Part shown: positions 14,337-23,838 of the stretch, piece after piece
Layout of the letters: each line of letters starts with the position of its first letter
Position numbering within the stretch: position 1 is the first letter of the stretch
Assembly (NCBI GenBank): GCA_028293805.1
Contig: JAQGOC010000377.1
Coordinates: 1-33,183, forward strand
Origin: Gammaproteobacteria bacterium
Lineage (GTDB): Bacteria > Pseudomonadota > Gammaproteobacteria > Steroidobacterales > Steroidobacteraceae
Length of the DNA: 33,183 bases
Direction of reading: 5' to 3'
Program-made: the position numbers and the translations under genes
The notes under the pieces: model-generated
Database searches by the model: none
What the model was told of the DNA's origin: nothing
What the model saw: only the letters and a program-made list of their open reading frames with translations

Positions 14337-16474
14337 GGCAGCGCTTTCGGAGTTGCGAAGGTCAGGAGCGCATCCAGCGCTACGCACCCTTTGCCTAGGG
14401 GCCGAACGAGGAGCGGATTGATCTCGGCGCTTCGCAGGCGCTCCGCGTTTGTCCATCCAAAATGTGACAGGAGCGCGAGGGAATTCGCCAGGGCCGGGAG
14501 GTCCGCGGGCGGGCGCCCACGGAGCCCGTCGAGAATCCGGCGTCCCCGCAATTCGTCGATCATCCGGTACGCTTCGTCGGGCCCGATTGGCCCGTAGCGG
14601 AAGACCACATCGCGCATGACTTCCACCAGGATCCCGCCAAAGCCGACCATCACGACCGGTCCAAACACCGGGTCCACGTGAGTCGCCAGAACCATCTCGA
14701 TTCCGTCCGAAACCATCGGGGACACCAAAAGACCGTCGATGCGGGCGCCCGGACATCGCCGCTTCACGACGGCCATCATTTCGGCCGCCGCCGTTTCGAC
14801 CGCCGTGGCGCCTTCGACCCCGAGTCGAACGCCGCCACAATCGCTTTTGTGCGGCAGATCCGCGGAGACGATTTTGAGTGCCACGGGTCCGCCGAATGCG
14901 CTCGCCGCCGCGGCCGCGGCAGCGGGACCCGCCACCCACGTTTCCGCGAGGACCGGCACTCCAGCCCGCGCCAGGACCGCTTTCGCACTCACCTCGTCGA
15001 GCTCGTTGCCCGCCACCAGAGGCATGTCGGCGGACAACGGCGAAACGGAGCGCGGCGTACGCAATGCGTCTCCTATCCGCGCCATCGCCCCCAGGGCCGC
15101 GATCGCCCGGGTGGGATCATCGAAGACGGGAAAACCCTGGCGCTCGTAGTCCCGGATGACGTGTTCCGGCCCGATCGCCGCGAGGGCGAGCGTACAACCC
15201 TCGAGTCCTTCCAACGTCTCGGCGAGAACCCGGCGCAGTTCCGGTCCGGTCACGGGGGAGCACAGCCAATTCATGAAGAAAGCGACCACCGCGTCGTAAC
15301 CGCCCTCCGCGAGCATCGCTCGAATGGGCAAGCCGGCGAGGGTAAGGTCATTGAGCGCCTGTGCCGTCACGTCGACCGGGTTGGCCATGCTGCCGAACGG
15401 GATGGCTTTCTCGAGCCGCTGCCGGGAGGCGAGCGGCAGGGGAGGCAGGGAAAATCCATGCGCGGCCGCCGCATCGGCCATGAGCACGCCGGCCCCTCCC
15501 GAGACGCTTACTATACCGAGCTTTCGGCCTGCGAGCGGAGGCTGCAACTGCAGACAATACAGGACATCTATGAGATCCTGTGTCGTCGCAACACGTAATG
15601 CCCCCGCCTGCTTGACGACAGCGTCCAGCACGACGTCGTCAACTGCGAGCGCGGCAGTGTGGGATGTTGCCGCCTCGGCACCCTTTGACGTGCGGCCCAT
15701 CTTCAACAAAACGACCGGCTTACCCGCGTCATGCGCCTTCTCGAGCGCGCGCAGGAAACTGTGTCCATCGCGAATACCCTCCGCTATGCATCCGATCGCG
15801 GAGGTCGCGGGGTCGTCGATGAGGTAATCGATGGCATCGGCAATGTTGACATCCATCTCGTTGCCGGTCGTGACCCACTTGCCGATGGCGATACCGCGTT
15901 TCGCGGCCAGCATGAACACGTAGCTCGCGTAGGCGCCCGACTGGCTGACGAGCGCGATACGCCCCCCGGCTGGCACGGCCTCTTGCAGGAAAGAAGCAAA
16001 CGTAGCCGTGTGACCGATCGATGCATTGAAGACCCCCAGGCAATTCGGGCCGAGCGCTCGAATTCCGTATTGCCGGCATAGACCGTGGAGGACGTCCTGC
16101 CGCTGCCTGCCCTCCTCGCCGGATTCCGCAAAACCGGAGGAGAAGATCACCAAGGCCTTTGCGCCGCATTCGCCGGCGCTCGCGACGCTTCCCGCCACGA
16201 GGTCGGCGGGCACCGCGACGACCACGAGGTCAACGGGCCCCGGAATCGAATGCAGATCGGGGTATGCCTGGAGTCCCTGGACTTCAGCGCGATTCGGATT
16301 CACCGGATAGATCCGACCCGTGTAGCCTGCGGCCGCCGCATACTGAATCGGTCGCCCTCCAATTCGAGTGGGATCCGACGAAGCTCCGACGATCGCTATG
16401 GAAGTCGGCGAAAAAACAGCCCGCAGACCTAACTTGTCATTCGAGTCGGTCGGCACGACGGCGTCCAAAGTCAA
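14330..16474 (-). CDS. ATP-grasp acyl-CoA synthetase (NDP-forming, acetate-CoA ligase type)
   Basis: 714 aa, single-chain alpha plus beta arrangement. It has an N-terminal CoA-binding Rossmann domain (FSPTSIAIVGASSDPTRIGG, 21-40), the succinyl-CoA ligase-like part with GPNCLGVFN (142-150) and SQSGAYASY, the swinging phosphohistidine H272 in TSHTAAL, and a C-terminal ATP-grasp domain (PVALKIVSADLPHKSDCGGV, then GPVVMVGFGG). It makes, or in reverse uses, acyl-CoA with ADP/ATP. Many such bacterial proteins act on branched or aromatic acids; the substrate here is unknown. The ATG at 16474 lies 38 bp inside the preceding aldehyde dehydrogenase gene; a GTG at 16456 is an alternative. It may activate the acid formed by that aldehyde dehydrogenase. 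Confidence 0.92.
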   Translation of the reverse strand: MTLDAVVPTDSNDKLGLRAVFSPTSIAIVGASSDPTRIGGRPIQYAAAAGYTGRIYPVNPNRAEVQGLQAYPDLHSIPGPVDLVVVAVPADLVAGSVASAGECGAKALVIFSSGFAESGEEGRQRQDVLHGLCRQYGIRALGPNCLGVFNASIGHTATFASFLQEAVPAGGRIALVSQSGAYASYVFMLAAKRGIAIGKWVTTGNEMDVNIADAIDYLIDDPATSAIGCIAEGIRDGHSFLRALEKAHDAGKPVVLLKMGRTSKGAEAATSHTAALAVDDVVLDAVVKQAGALRVATTQDLIDVLYCLQLQPPLAGRKLGIVSVSGGAGVLMADAAAAHGFSLPPLPLASRQRLEKAIPFGSMANPVDVTAQALNDLTLAGLPIRAMLAEGGYDAVVAFFMNWLCSPVTGPELRRVLAETLEGLEGCTLALAAIGPEHVIRDYERQGFPVFDDPTRAIAALGAMARIGDALRTPRSVSPLSADMPLVAGNELDEVSAKAVLARAGVPVLAETWVAGPAAAAAAASAFGGPVALKIVSADLPHKSDCGGVRLGVEGATAVETAAAEMMAVVKRRCPGARIDGLLVSPMVSDGIEMVLATHVDPVFGPVVMVGFGGILVEVMRDVVFRYGPIGPDEAYRMIDELRGRRILDGLRGRPPADLPALANSLALLSHFGWTNAERLRSAEINPLLVRPLGKGCVALDALLTFATPKALPC

Positions 16475-17870
16475 CTGCTGTGTTCAGCGTAATCGTCGTG
16501 GTGTTCGTGTACTCGAGCAGTCCGTGCAGCGAGTTCTCGCACCCGAGACCCGACTGCTTGTGTCCGCCGAAGGCCTGATGCGGCGAATATTGATGAATTT
16601 CGTTGATCCACACGGTGCCGGCATCGAGCTGCGCCCCGATCCTCTGCGCCACCGATAGATCGTGACCCCAGACGGATGCGCCCAGTCCAAACGGTGAATC
16701 GTTGGCGCGGTCGATGACATCCTGCTCATCCCGCCACCTGAGCAGCGGCAGAATCGGGCCGAACGGCTCCTCCTGAACGATTCGGGAGTGCTCCGGCGGG
16801 TTGTCGACGAGCGTGACGGGAACGAACCAACCGCGCCGGGTGCGATCGATCTCGCCGCCAACCGCGAAACGGTATCCTCGCCGGATACAGTCGTCGAAGT
16901 ACCCAACGACCTTCCAATACTGCGGTTCGTTCTGCAGGGGCCCGAGTTGAGTGTCGGACTCGGCACCGTCGCCTACCTTGACCGTCCTGGAGTAGTCGAC
17001 CAGCTCCCGAAGAATGTCGTCGTAGACATCCTCATGGACGTAGAGCCTCTTCGTCGCGTTGCAGAACTGGCCATTGTTACGAAATGCCGCCCAGAAGAGT
17101 TGCGGCGCGATTGACTTGGCGTCGACGTCGGGAAGCACAATCGCCGGGTCGTTGCCACCCAGCTCGAGCGTCAGCCGCTTGAGAGTCGCCGCTGCGCTAC
17201 GCATGACGTGCTTGCCGGTGACCGTGTTGCCGGTAAAGGCAATCTTGTCGAGGCCGGGGTGTGCGGTCATCCATTTGCCGAGATCATCGCTCCCACTCAC
17301 CACGCTGAACACGCCCGGCGGCAGCCTGTCCCGGCTCAGCTCCGCGAGCTTCAGGGCGCACAACGGGGTAAAGGGAGATGGCTTGACGACGATGCAATTG
17401 CCCGCCCTGAGTGCCGGCGCGATCTTCCAGATCGCCAGCGAGATCGGGAAGTTCCACGGGACGATTCCGCCGACGACGCCGAGCGGCGAAAAGCGGGTGA
17501 CTACCCGCCGGTTGGTCGACTCTTCGACCAACTCGTCGGTCAACTCCTGCCGCGCAATCTCACGGCACCAGTGCGCTCCTGCCTTCACTTCGGTCTCAGC
17601 GGCTGCGAGAGGCTTACCTTGCTCCCGTGTCAGCAGCGCCGAAAACTCGACTGCATGTCCCTCGAGAATATCAGCGATCGCGTCCAGAGCCGCCCTCCGC
17701 TCGGCCCGCGATGAGCAGCTCCAGCTCGAGAAGGCGTTGCGCGCCGCCCCTACCGCTTCGTCCAATTGTGCGGCGCTCGCATTCGGCGCCTGGGCGAAAA
17801 CCTCACCCGTGGCTGGGTTGTAGACCGGAAGCGTCGTTACCGCGGCAGCCGCGCGACCCGCAATTGTCAT
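16437..17870 (-). CDS. Aldehyde dehydrogenase (NAD(P)+-dependent)
   Basis: 477 aa from the ATG at 17870, 26 bp after the ligase stop; the longer frame to 18002 overlaps the ligase and is not conserved. Catalytic residues are seen as N140 (PWNFP), E236 (TLELGGND) and C270 (NNGQFCNATKR). KPSPFTP (163-169), FTGNTVTGK and the C-terminal GGHKQSGLG complete the family pattern. It oxidises an aldehyde to an acid in the cytoplasm. The residue after GG at 239-240 is Asn-Asp rather than the usual Lys-Ser/Asn, a variant found in succinate-semialdehyde and related groups. It sits between an acyl-CoA ligase and an ATP-grasp synthetase, so its acid product is probably CoA-activated. Confidence 0.93.
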   Translation of the reverse strand: MTIAGRAAAAVTTLPVYNPATGEVFAQAPNASAAQLDEAVGAARNAFSSWSCSSRAERRAALDAIADILEGHAVEFSALLTREQGKPLAAAETEVKAGAHWCREIARQELTDELVEESTNRRVVTRFSPLGVVGGIVPWNFPISLAIWKIAPALRAGNCIVVKPSPFTPLCALKLAELSRDRLPPGVFSVVSGSDDLGKWMTAHPGLDKIAFTGNTVTGKHVMRSAAATLKRLTLELGGNDPAIVLPDVDAKSIAPQLFWAAFRNNGQFCNATKRLYVHEDVYDDILRELVDYSRTVKVGDGAESDTQLGPLQNEPQYWKVVGYFDDCIRRGYRFAVGGEIDRTRRGWFVPVTLVDNPPEHSRIVQEEPFGPILPLLRWRDEQDVIDRANDSPFGLGASVWGHDLSVAQRIGAQLDAGTVWINEIHQYSPHQAFGGHKQSGLGCENSLHGLLEYTNTTTITLNTAVDFGRRRADRLE

Positions 17871-17896
17871 CGTCCATTCATGTGCGGATTCGCCGC

Positions 17897-19594
17897 TCAA
17901 GTGTGCGGCTCCTCCACGAGTCCGAGCTCGTGGCACATGCGCTCGCGCAGCAGATACTTCTGGATCTTGCCGGTCACCGTCATCGGAAATGAATCTATGC
18001 ACCGCACATACCGGGGAACCTTGTAGTGGGCAATCTGGTCCCGGCAGAACTCACGCAGCTGCTCAGACGTGATCTGCATTCCTTCCCTGAGGCGAATACA
18101 GGCGCAGACCTCTTCGCCATACTTCCGATCGGGCACGCCGACGACGGCGACGTCCAGAACGGCTGGATGGCGATAGAGGAACTCCTCGATCTCTCGCGGT
18201 GAGATGTTCTCTCCGCCGCGAATGATAATGTCCTTCACCCGTCCGACAATGTTGCAATAACCCACGCCGTCGAGCACGGCGAGATCGCCCGTATGCATCC
18301 AGCCGGCGCCATCCAGGACCTCTCGGGTGCGCTCTGGCTCGCCCCAATAGCCTTCCATGACGCTGTAGCCCCGCGTGCACAACTCGCCGGGTGTGCCTCG
18401 CGGCACCACCCGTCCCTGCGTATCGATGATCTTGACTTGCACGTGCGGATGCACACGACCGACCGAGCTCACGCGTCTCGCAATCGGATCGTCAGTCGTC
18501 GATTGGAAGCTCACGGGGCTCGTTTCCGTCATGCCGTACGCGATCGTGACTTCGCGCATATGCATGTTGTCGATTACGCGGCGCATGACCGCGATCGGGC
18601 AAGAAGATCCTGCCATGATTCCCGTTCGAAGCGAGGACAGATCGAATTCGCGGAAACGCGGATGCTCGAGCTCGGCGATGAACATCGTCGGCACACCGTG
18701 CAGGGCCGTGCAGCGCTCCGCATGCACGGTCTCCAGCACCGCGAGCGGATCGAATCCTTCGCTGGGAAACACGGCCGCTGCGCCGTGAGTCATCGCCGCC
18801 AGTACGCCGAGGACCATGCCAAAGCAGTGATACATGGGGACGGGAATGCAGATCGAGTCATCGGGCGTGAGACGCATCGCCTCGCCGACGAAATAGCCGT
18901 TGTTGACCAGATTGAAGTGCGTGAGCGTCGCGCCCTTCGGCCGGCCGGTCGTACCGCTCGTGAACTGAATGTTGTACGGATGATCCGGGTCCAGCTCTTG
19001 CGAGGAGCTGCGCTCCGCACCGCGCCCTGTGTCGCCCCCAGCGGCCGTCAGATCGGCAAAAGACAGGAACCCGGGAACCTCCGCGGCGGAAAGTTGGACG
19101 AGAATCTGCAGCCGCGGGAATCCAGCGCAGATCAGATGCCCCGCCGGTGCGCTGCCGACTTCGGGAATCAGATTACGCAGCATCCCGAGGTAGTCGCTGG
19201 TCTTGAATGACGGGGCCAGTATCAGTCCGCGACACCCAACCTGGCGGAGCGCGAACTCGAGCTCGCTCGAGCGATAAGCGGGATTGATGTTGACCAGAAT
19301 GAGGCCGGCACGGGCGGCCGCGAACATCGTGAGTACCCATTCCGTGTTGTTCGGGGACCAGATACCCAAGCGATCGCCCGGCTCGAGTCCGCAGGCAACC
19401 AAGCCGCGAGCGACGCGCTCGACTTCCGCATCAAGCTCGCGAAAGGTCCGTCGGCGCTGCTGGTGGCGGACGATCAGCCCAGGTCGGTCCGGCCATTGCG
19501 CCGCAGCCGCCCGCAGCACATCGTCAACCGTCCTGTACAGCAAGCCGATTTCACTGCTGCCCTGAACGAAACTTGCGTTCGCATCCACGTGCAT
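17897..19594 (-). CDS. Fatty-acyl-CoA synthetase (AMP-forming, FadD-like)
   Basis: 565 aa. P-loop [11 protein letters not shown] at 211-221, the motif [18 protein letters not shown], then [41 protein letters not shown] and the catalytic-Lys region [14 protein letters not shown] at the C-terminus. The [11 protein letters not shown] and TETSPVS patterns match the medium/long-chain fatty-acid ligases often annotated as AMP-binding FadD-type proteins. It would activate the incoming or generated acid as its CoA ester. The start is 32 bp after the TonB receptor stop; GGACGG precedes the ATG. It belongs to the same minus-strand run as the aldehyde dehydrogenases and the hydratase/aldolase genes. Confidence 0.93.
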   Translation of the reverse strand: MHVDANASFVQGSSEIGLLYRTVDDVLRAAAAQWPDRPGLIVRHQQRRRTFRELDAEVERVARGLVACGLEPGDRLGIWSPNNTEWVLTMFAAARAGLILVNINPAYRSSELEFALRQVGCRGLILAPSFKTSDYLGMLRNLIPEVGSAPAGHLICAGFPRLQILVQLSAAEVPGFLSFADLTAAGGDTGRGAERSSSQELDPDHPYNIQFTSGTTGRPKGATLTHFNLVNNGYFVGEAMRLTPDDSICIPVPMYHCFGMVLGVLAAMTHGAAAVFPSEGFDPLAVLETVHAERCTALHGVPTMFIAELEHPRFREFDLSSLRTGIMAGSSCPIAVMRRVIDNMHMREVTIAYGMTETSPVSFQSTTDDPIARRVSSVGRVHPHVQVKIIDTQGRVVPRGTPGELCTRGYSVMEGYWGEPERTREVLDGAGWMHTGDLAVLDGVGYCNIVGRVKDIIIRGGENISPREIEEFLYRHPAVLDVAVVGVPDRKYGEEVCACIRLREGMQITSEQLREFCRDQIAHYKVPRYVRCIDSFPMTVTGKIQKYLLRERMCHELGLVEEPHT

Positions 19595-19626
19595 ATGCCG
19601 TCCAAACGTGCGGGATCAAGGCTTCT

Positions 19627-22020
19627 TCAGAAGCGATAGGTCGCATCCAGCCCAAAGGTGCGCGGTACTCCGCGGTGACGGTAGTCGAACCCGATGCTCT
19701 GCAGGTCGGCCGCGCTCGTCAGATAGAACCTGTCGGTCATGTTACGTATCCAGGCCCCTACTTCCCAGTTCGCCTCCACCGGAGAATGCAACATGACCCG
19801 CGCATTCAGGATGGCGTAGCCGTCTTGTGCGATGCGCTCTGCGTTGATCAGCTCGAAATACTGCTTCGACGCATAGTTGCCATCGAAATGAAGCGTCAGG
19901 CCCGCCGACTGCCACATCACGACATTCCAATCGGTGGACAGCGTACCGGAAAATTTCGGGGCATTCGGCAACGTATGACCGCTGACATCAATGGTGCCGC
20001 CAGCGAGTTTGCCCTCCTGGATCTTGGCATCGAGAACCCCAATCCCGACGCGCACGGTCAGGGGGCGTACAGGACGAGTGACGAGCTCGAGCTCGCCTCC
20101 GTCGATCTTCGATTTGCCAAGGTTGATGACCGGCTGCTGGCCGGTCGGCCGGATGTCGATGATCTGCTGATTCTTGTACTGATAGTGAAAGATGGCCCCA
20201 TTCAGCTGCAGGCGCCTGTCCAGCCACTGCGTTTTCCACCCCGCCTCGATGGAATCAAGGGTCTCAGGCTTCACGCTCGTGAAGTCGGTGATCGAGAACA
20301 GAAACTGGCCGTTGAACGCGCCTGAGCGATAGCCGCGACTGTAGCTGACATAGAGCAGCGAATCGGCCGTGAGTGTGAAGTCGATGCCCGCCCGGCCGCT
20401 GACCGCGGTGTTGTGCAAGGCCTGGCTATTTCTGGCGTTGACGATAGCATCATAGTTCGGCGAGCCCGGGAGCGCTTCAACCGGAGTCCACGGCGCATTC
20501 GGATCGATAGCGAGCGAGCCGGGAGTGATGCTGGCAATCGGCACATCGTCACTGCCGCGAAGCTGGGCGAGGGCGTTCTTTTGAACCGCATTGTCATGGT
20601 TGTAGCGCACCCCGCCGCGCAGCTTCACGAGCTTGCTCGCCGCATAGCCCATGTCCGAGTACACGGCCCAGCTGTTGCGAATCTGGTCGAAGGCGTTGTA
20701 GTAGCGACAGCCCGCGTTGATCAGGCTGCCGACCGAATAGCCCTGCCCGGCACCGAACGAGGCATCCGCGCAGTCCTGGTAATTCAGCACGCCATCGCCG
20801 TTCACATCCAGGAAGTTAAATAGCTGGTTCTCAGTACTGTTATAGACGATTTCGTGTTGGTAGTAGGCGCCCGCGATGTAGCTGAATACGGCATCTCCCG
20901 GCGAGGTGAGACGCAGGTCCTGCGTCACCTGGCGGGTCTTGCCGGTGTACGGCGACTTGAAGATGTCGAAGGCTGCCCCGTCCGTCGCCTCGGGGTTGAG
21001 GACCGAGCCCTCGTCCCAGGAGGTGATGGAGGTCAGCGCCACCGCGCTTGACAGATTCCAGTTTGCGGTCAATGCCACCGCCTGGTTGTCCTGGCGCCGC
21101 CGCGGTGTGTAGTTCTGGCCGACCTGGTCATTCGCCAGAGGGGTGCCAGTCGCGGTGCCGTCGCTCGTGCGATAGTAGCCAGCGCCTGCGATTCCGCCCG
21201 GCGCGATGCTGCCGGCGATGATCGCGTAGTCCTGCGGGTCCTGCATGCTCTTCGAATAGCGCAGGGTCAGATCGAGATCATCAGTAGCCTTGTACAACAG
21301 ACTGAGTCGCACGCCGTATTGATCGATGCCCTCCAGATCCGGGTAGCCCGCCAGCACGTTGTGTACGAAGCCGTCGGATTTCGTATACGTGAAGGCGAGA
21401 CGCACCGCGAGGCGATCCGGAATCAGTCCCGCCTGAAAGGCGCCTCCGGCCTCCTTCCGATCGTAGTTGCCCACTCCCAGCTTGATGTAACCCTCTTCGT
21501 CAAAGCCCGGCTTGTGGGTGATGAAGTTGATCGCGCCACCGGTGGTATTCTTCCCATAGAGCGTGCCTTGGGGGCCGCGCAGAACTTCGATGCGCTCGAG
21601 ATCGTACATCTCTACGCCAAAGAGCACGACGCTCCCCTTGTAGACTTCGTCGATGTAACTTGCGACCGGACTCGACTGGCTGAGGCTGTAGTCGAACATC
21701 GACACGCCGCGCAGCGAGAAGATCGGCGAGCCTTCGCCGATGATGCCATCGACCTGCAGGTTTGGAATCTGCGTGACGAGATCTGACGGCGTATCCAGCT
21801 TGAGCTCCCCGAGCTGTGCCCCGGTGAGTACGGTCACCGACACTGGTACGCTCTGCAGAGTCTCGGCGCGCTTCTGTGCTGTCACCACAACTTCCTCGAG
21901 AGCGCTTCCATCCATTGGCGTGGGAGCCTGTGCGTGCACGACGCTTGCGAAGAGCCCACAAGCGGCCATTGCGTGAAGTGCGATTGGGCAGCGGCGTGGA
22001 CGAGCGCTGAGTGAGGTCAT
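19627..22020 (-). CDS. TonB-dependent outer-membrane receptor with an EF-hand-like loop
   Basis: 797 aa from the ATG at 22020, chosen because GGGAG lies 4 nt ahead and a signal peptide (core CPIALHAMAACGLFASVVHA) follows directly. Upstream Met codons at 22059 and 22116 lack a ribosome site. The plug starts with LEEVVVTAQKRAETLQSVPV and contains FSLRGVS and LRGPQGTLYGKNTTGGAINFIT; the barrel ends GLDATYRF with a terminal Phe. Residues 405-416 read DVNGDGVLNYQD, a full 12-residue calcium-loop pattern, probably in an extracellular loop. It follows an aldehyde dehydrogenase and precedes an acyl-CoA ligase, so it probably imports the compound this operon degrades; the substrate is not readable from sequence. 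Confidence 0.95.
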   Translation of the reverse strand: MTSLSARPRRCPIALHAMAACGLFASVVHAQAPTPMDGSALEEVVVTAQKRAETLQSVPVSVTVLTGAQLGELKLDTPSDLVTQIPNLQVDGIIGEGSPIFSLRGVSMFDYSLSQSSPVASYIDEVYKGSVVLFGVEMYDLERIEVLRGPQGTLYGKNTTGGAINFITHKPGFDEEGYIKLGVGNYDRKEAGGAFQAGLIPDRLAVRLAFTYTKSDGFVHNVLAGYPDLEGIDQYGVRLSLLYKATDDLDLTLRYSKSMQDPQDYAIIAGSIAPGGIAGAGYYRTSDGTATGTPLANDQVGQNYTPRRRQDNQAVALTANWNLSSAVALTSITSWDEGSVLNPEATDGAAFDIFKSPYTGKTRQVTQDLRLTSPGDAVFSYIAGAYYQHEIVYNSTENQLFNFLDVNGDGVLNYQDCADASFGAGQGYSVGSLINAGCRYYNAFDQIRNSWAVYSDMGYAASKLVKLRGGVRYNHDNAVQKNALAQLRGSDDVPIASITPGSLAIDPNAPWTPVEALPGSPNYDAIVNARNSQALHNTAVSGRAGIDFTLTADSLLYVSYSRGYRSGAFNGQFLFSITDFTSVKPETLDSIEAGWKTQWLDRRLQLNGAIFHYQYKNQQIIDIRPTGQQPVINLGKSKIDGGELELVTRPVRPLTVRVGIGVLDAKIQEGKLAGGTIDVSGHTLPNAPKFSGTLSTDWNVVMWQSAGLTLHFDGNYASKQYFELINAERIAQDGYAILNARVMLHSPVEANWEVGAWIRNMTDRFYLTSAADLQSIGFDYRHRGVPRTFGLDATYRF

Positions 22021-22094
22021 TTGACTCCCGATGAGTGTGCGGTTGAGGAGGTTATCCATCGGTATGGGGCGGGCGCTGCCGGCTCGCACGCGGT

Positions 22095-23636
22095 TCAGGC
22101 CGCGATGTTGATGCACAGAGACTTGGACTCGAGGCAGGAGTACACGGCCTCGCGGCCCAATTCCCGCCCCCAGCCGGACTGCTTGTAGCCGCCGAATGGC
22201 ATCGCAGGATCGAGCACGTTGTGGCAGTTGACCCAGACGGTGCCAGCTTTGAGCTTTGACGCGAGGCGGAAGACCTTGCTCACATCGGCGGTCCAGATGC
22301 TCGCGGCGAGCCCGTAGATGGAGTTATTGGCAATGCGCGCGACGGCTTCCAGGTCATCGAAAGGCTGGGCCACGACGACGGGGCCGAAGATTTCCTCGCG
22401 CACGATTGACATCGATTCGACGACATCTGTGAACACGGTAGGCTCGACGTAATACCCGGGTGCCGATAAAGCGCGCCCACCTGCAATAGCGCGCGCTCCG
22501 TCGGTGAGCCCTTCGTTGACATACTTCATGACGCGTTCCCGCTGCGTGGCGGACACGAGTGGGCCCAGTTGCGAGGTGGTATCGAGTCCCGGACCGATTT
22601 TCATGGCCTTGGCCTGCTCTGCGACTCCTTCCATGACCGTGTCGAAGTGCCGCCGCGCCACGTAGAGACGCGAGCCGGCGCAGCACACCTGGCCCTGGTT
22701 GAAAAAGATGGCACTCGTTGCGCCCGCAATGGCCTGGTCCACCTTCGCATCGTCGAGAACGATCGTCGGCGATTTACCGCCCAGCTCGACCGTCACTTTT
22801 TTCATGTTGCCGGCCGCCGCGCGTACGATCAGTCGCCCTACTTCGGTCGATCCCGTGAAAGTGATCTTGTCGACACCGGCGTGTGCGGCGAGAGCCGCGC
22901 CGGCAGTGGGACCCATTCCGGTGACAATGTTGAAGACGCCCTTGGGAAACCCCGCCTCGACGACGAGCTCGCCCAGCCGCAATGCCGTCAGCGGAGTCTC
23001 CTCAGCGGGCTTCAGGACCACGGTGCAACCGGCCGCCAACGCCGGAGCCGCCTTCCAGGTGGCGAGCAACAGCGGAAAATTCCAGGCGATGATCGCGCCG
23101 ACCACGCCGATCGGTTCACGCTGCGACAGACCTACGTACTCCTGCCCCGGTACCAGGGACCCGGAGAGCGGCAGAGTCTGCCCCTCGAGCTTGGTGGGCC
23201 AGCCGGCCATGTAGCGCCACACTTCCACGGCGTGCTTGACATCAACGTGGCGCGCGATGATCACCGACTTGCCGTTGTCGAGAGCCTCCAGCTGCGCAAG
23301 ATCGTCCGCGTCGCGCTCGATCAGGTCCGCAAGACGATGCAGCAGCCGCTCCCGATCGACGGGTTTCATCCGCGACCAGTCGGAATCGTCGAAGGCACGA
23401 CGGGCTGCGTCGACCGCCAGATCGATGTCGGCGGCGTCGCCTTCGGCCACGTGGGCAATCACCCGGTCGCTGGACGGGTCGCGCACGTCGAAGGTCCGCC
23501 CGCTGCGGGCTTCGACCCAGGCGTTGTCGATCAATAGACGGCGTGCAGCGCCCAGAAACCGGGCGTTTGCGCCACTGATCCGGGTCAGGTCGTTCTCGAG
23601 CGCGGCGGCACGGACCGCCTTCGTTGCGGTATTCAT
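22095..23636 (-). CDS. Aldehyde dehydrogenase (NAD(P)+-dependent, ALDH1/2-like)
   Basis: 513 aa from the ATG at 23636, preceded by AGGGGAGG with 4 nt spacing, which decides the start over a longer frame to 23813. Catalytic residues are N186 (AWNFP), E284 (VTVELGGKSP) and C318 (NQGQVCCAGSR). KPAEETP, FTGSTEVG and the terminal FGGYKQSGWGRELG are typical of the broad-range ALDH1/2 group. It would turn an aldehyde into its acid in the cytosol, possibly one released by the PLP/kinase module or made from an alcohol. It is the first gene of the ten-gene minus-strand run, and operator-like site C lies about 100 bp upstream of its start codon. Confidence 0.95.
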   Translation of the reverse strand: MNTATKAVRAAALENDLTRISGANARFLGAARRLLIDNAWVEARSGRTFDVRDPSSDRVIAHVAEGDAADIDLAVDAARRAFDDSDWSRMKPVDRERLLHRLADLIERDADDLAQLEALDNGKSVIIARHVDVKHAVEVWRYMAGWPTKLEGQTLPLSGSLVPGQEYVGLSQREPIGVVGAIIAWNFPLLLATWKAAPALAAGCTVVLKPAEETPLTALRLGELVVEAGFPKGVFNIVTGMGPTAGAALAAHAGVDKITFTGSTEVGRLIVRAAAGNMKKVTVELGGKSPTIVLDDAKVDQAIAGATSAIFFNQGQVCCAGSRLYVARRHFDTVMEGVAEQAKAMKIGPGLDTTSQLGPLVSATQRERVMKYVNEGLTDGARAIAGGRALSAPGYYVEPTVFTDVVESMSIVREEIFGPVVVAQPFDDLEAVARIANNSIYGLAASIWTADVSKVFRLASKLKAGTVWVNCHNVLDPAMPFGGYKQSGWGRELGREAVYSCLESKSLCINIAA

Positions 23637-23734
23637 TGGACCTCCCCTTTTCCTAGGCGTGGGCTTCAACGGTCTGAAAGTTCGCCGAACGCCGAAATGC
23701 TTGACAACATCGGCGGCGTCTTGGACGATAAACA

Positions 23735-23752
23735 CGAATATAGTCGAGAATA
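23735..23752 (-). promoter_or_regulatory. Site C: TATTCT abutting CGACT-N2-TTTCG-like half palindrome
   Basis: On the minus strand TATTCTCGACTATATTCG reads toward the aldehyde dehydrogenase operon. Its left half is identical to sites A and B apart from one base in the -10-like box; the right half keeps TCG but is degenerate. Downstream, GTTTAT and a terminal TCC/ACC are also shared with site B. I infer a weaker operator for the same regulator. No good -35 is seen at 16-18 nt. The site is also in the gap upstream of the divergent desaturase gene. Confidence 0.5.
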
Positions 23753-23838
23753 AATGCCGCTGCCACAATTTTTTGACGTCGGCGGCGCTTTGGCTCGACA
23801 CTCTCTCGAGCAATCAGCGGCCACGCGGAGAAGTCAAA

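Noticed and set aside
14337-14939. N-terminal 200 codons of the frame that holds the inactive hotdog gene
   Set aside because: They are antisense-free but lie within the ATP-grasp synthetase in another frame, with Arg/Gly-rich composition; the hotdog protein starts at the GTG at 14336.
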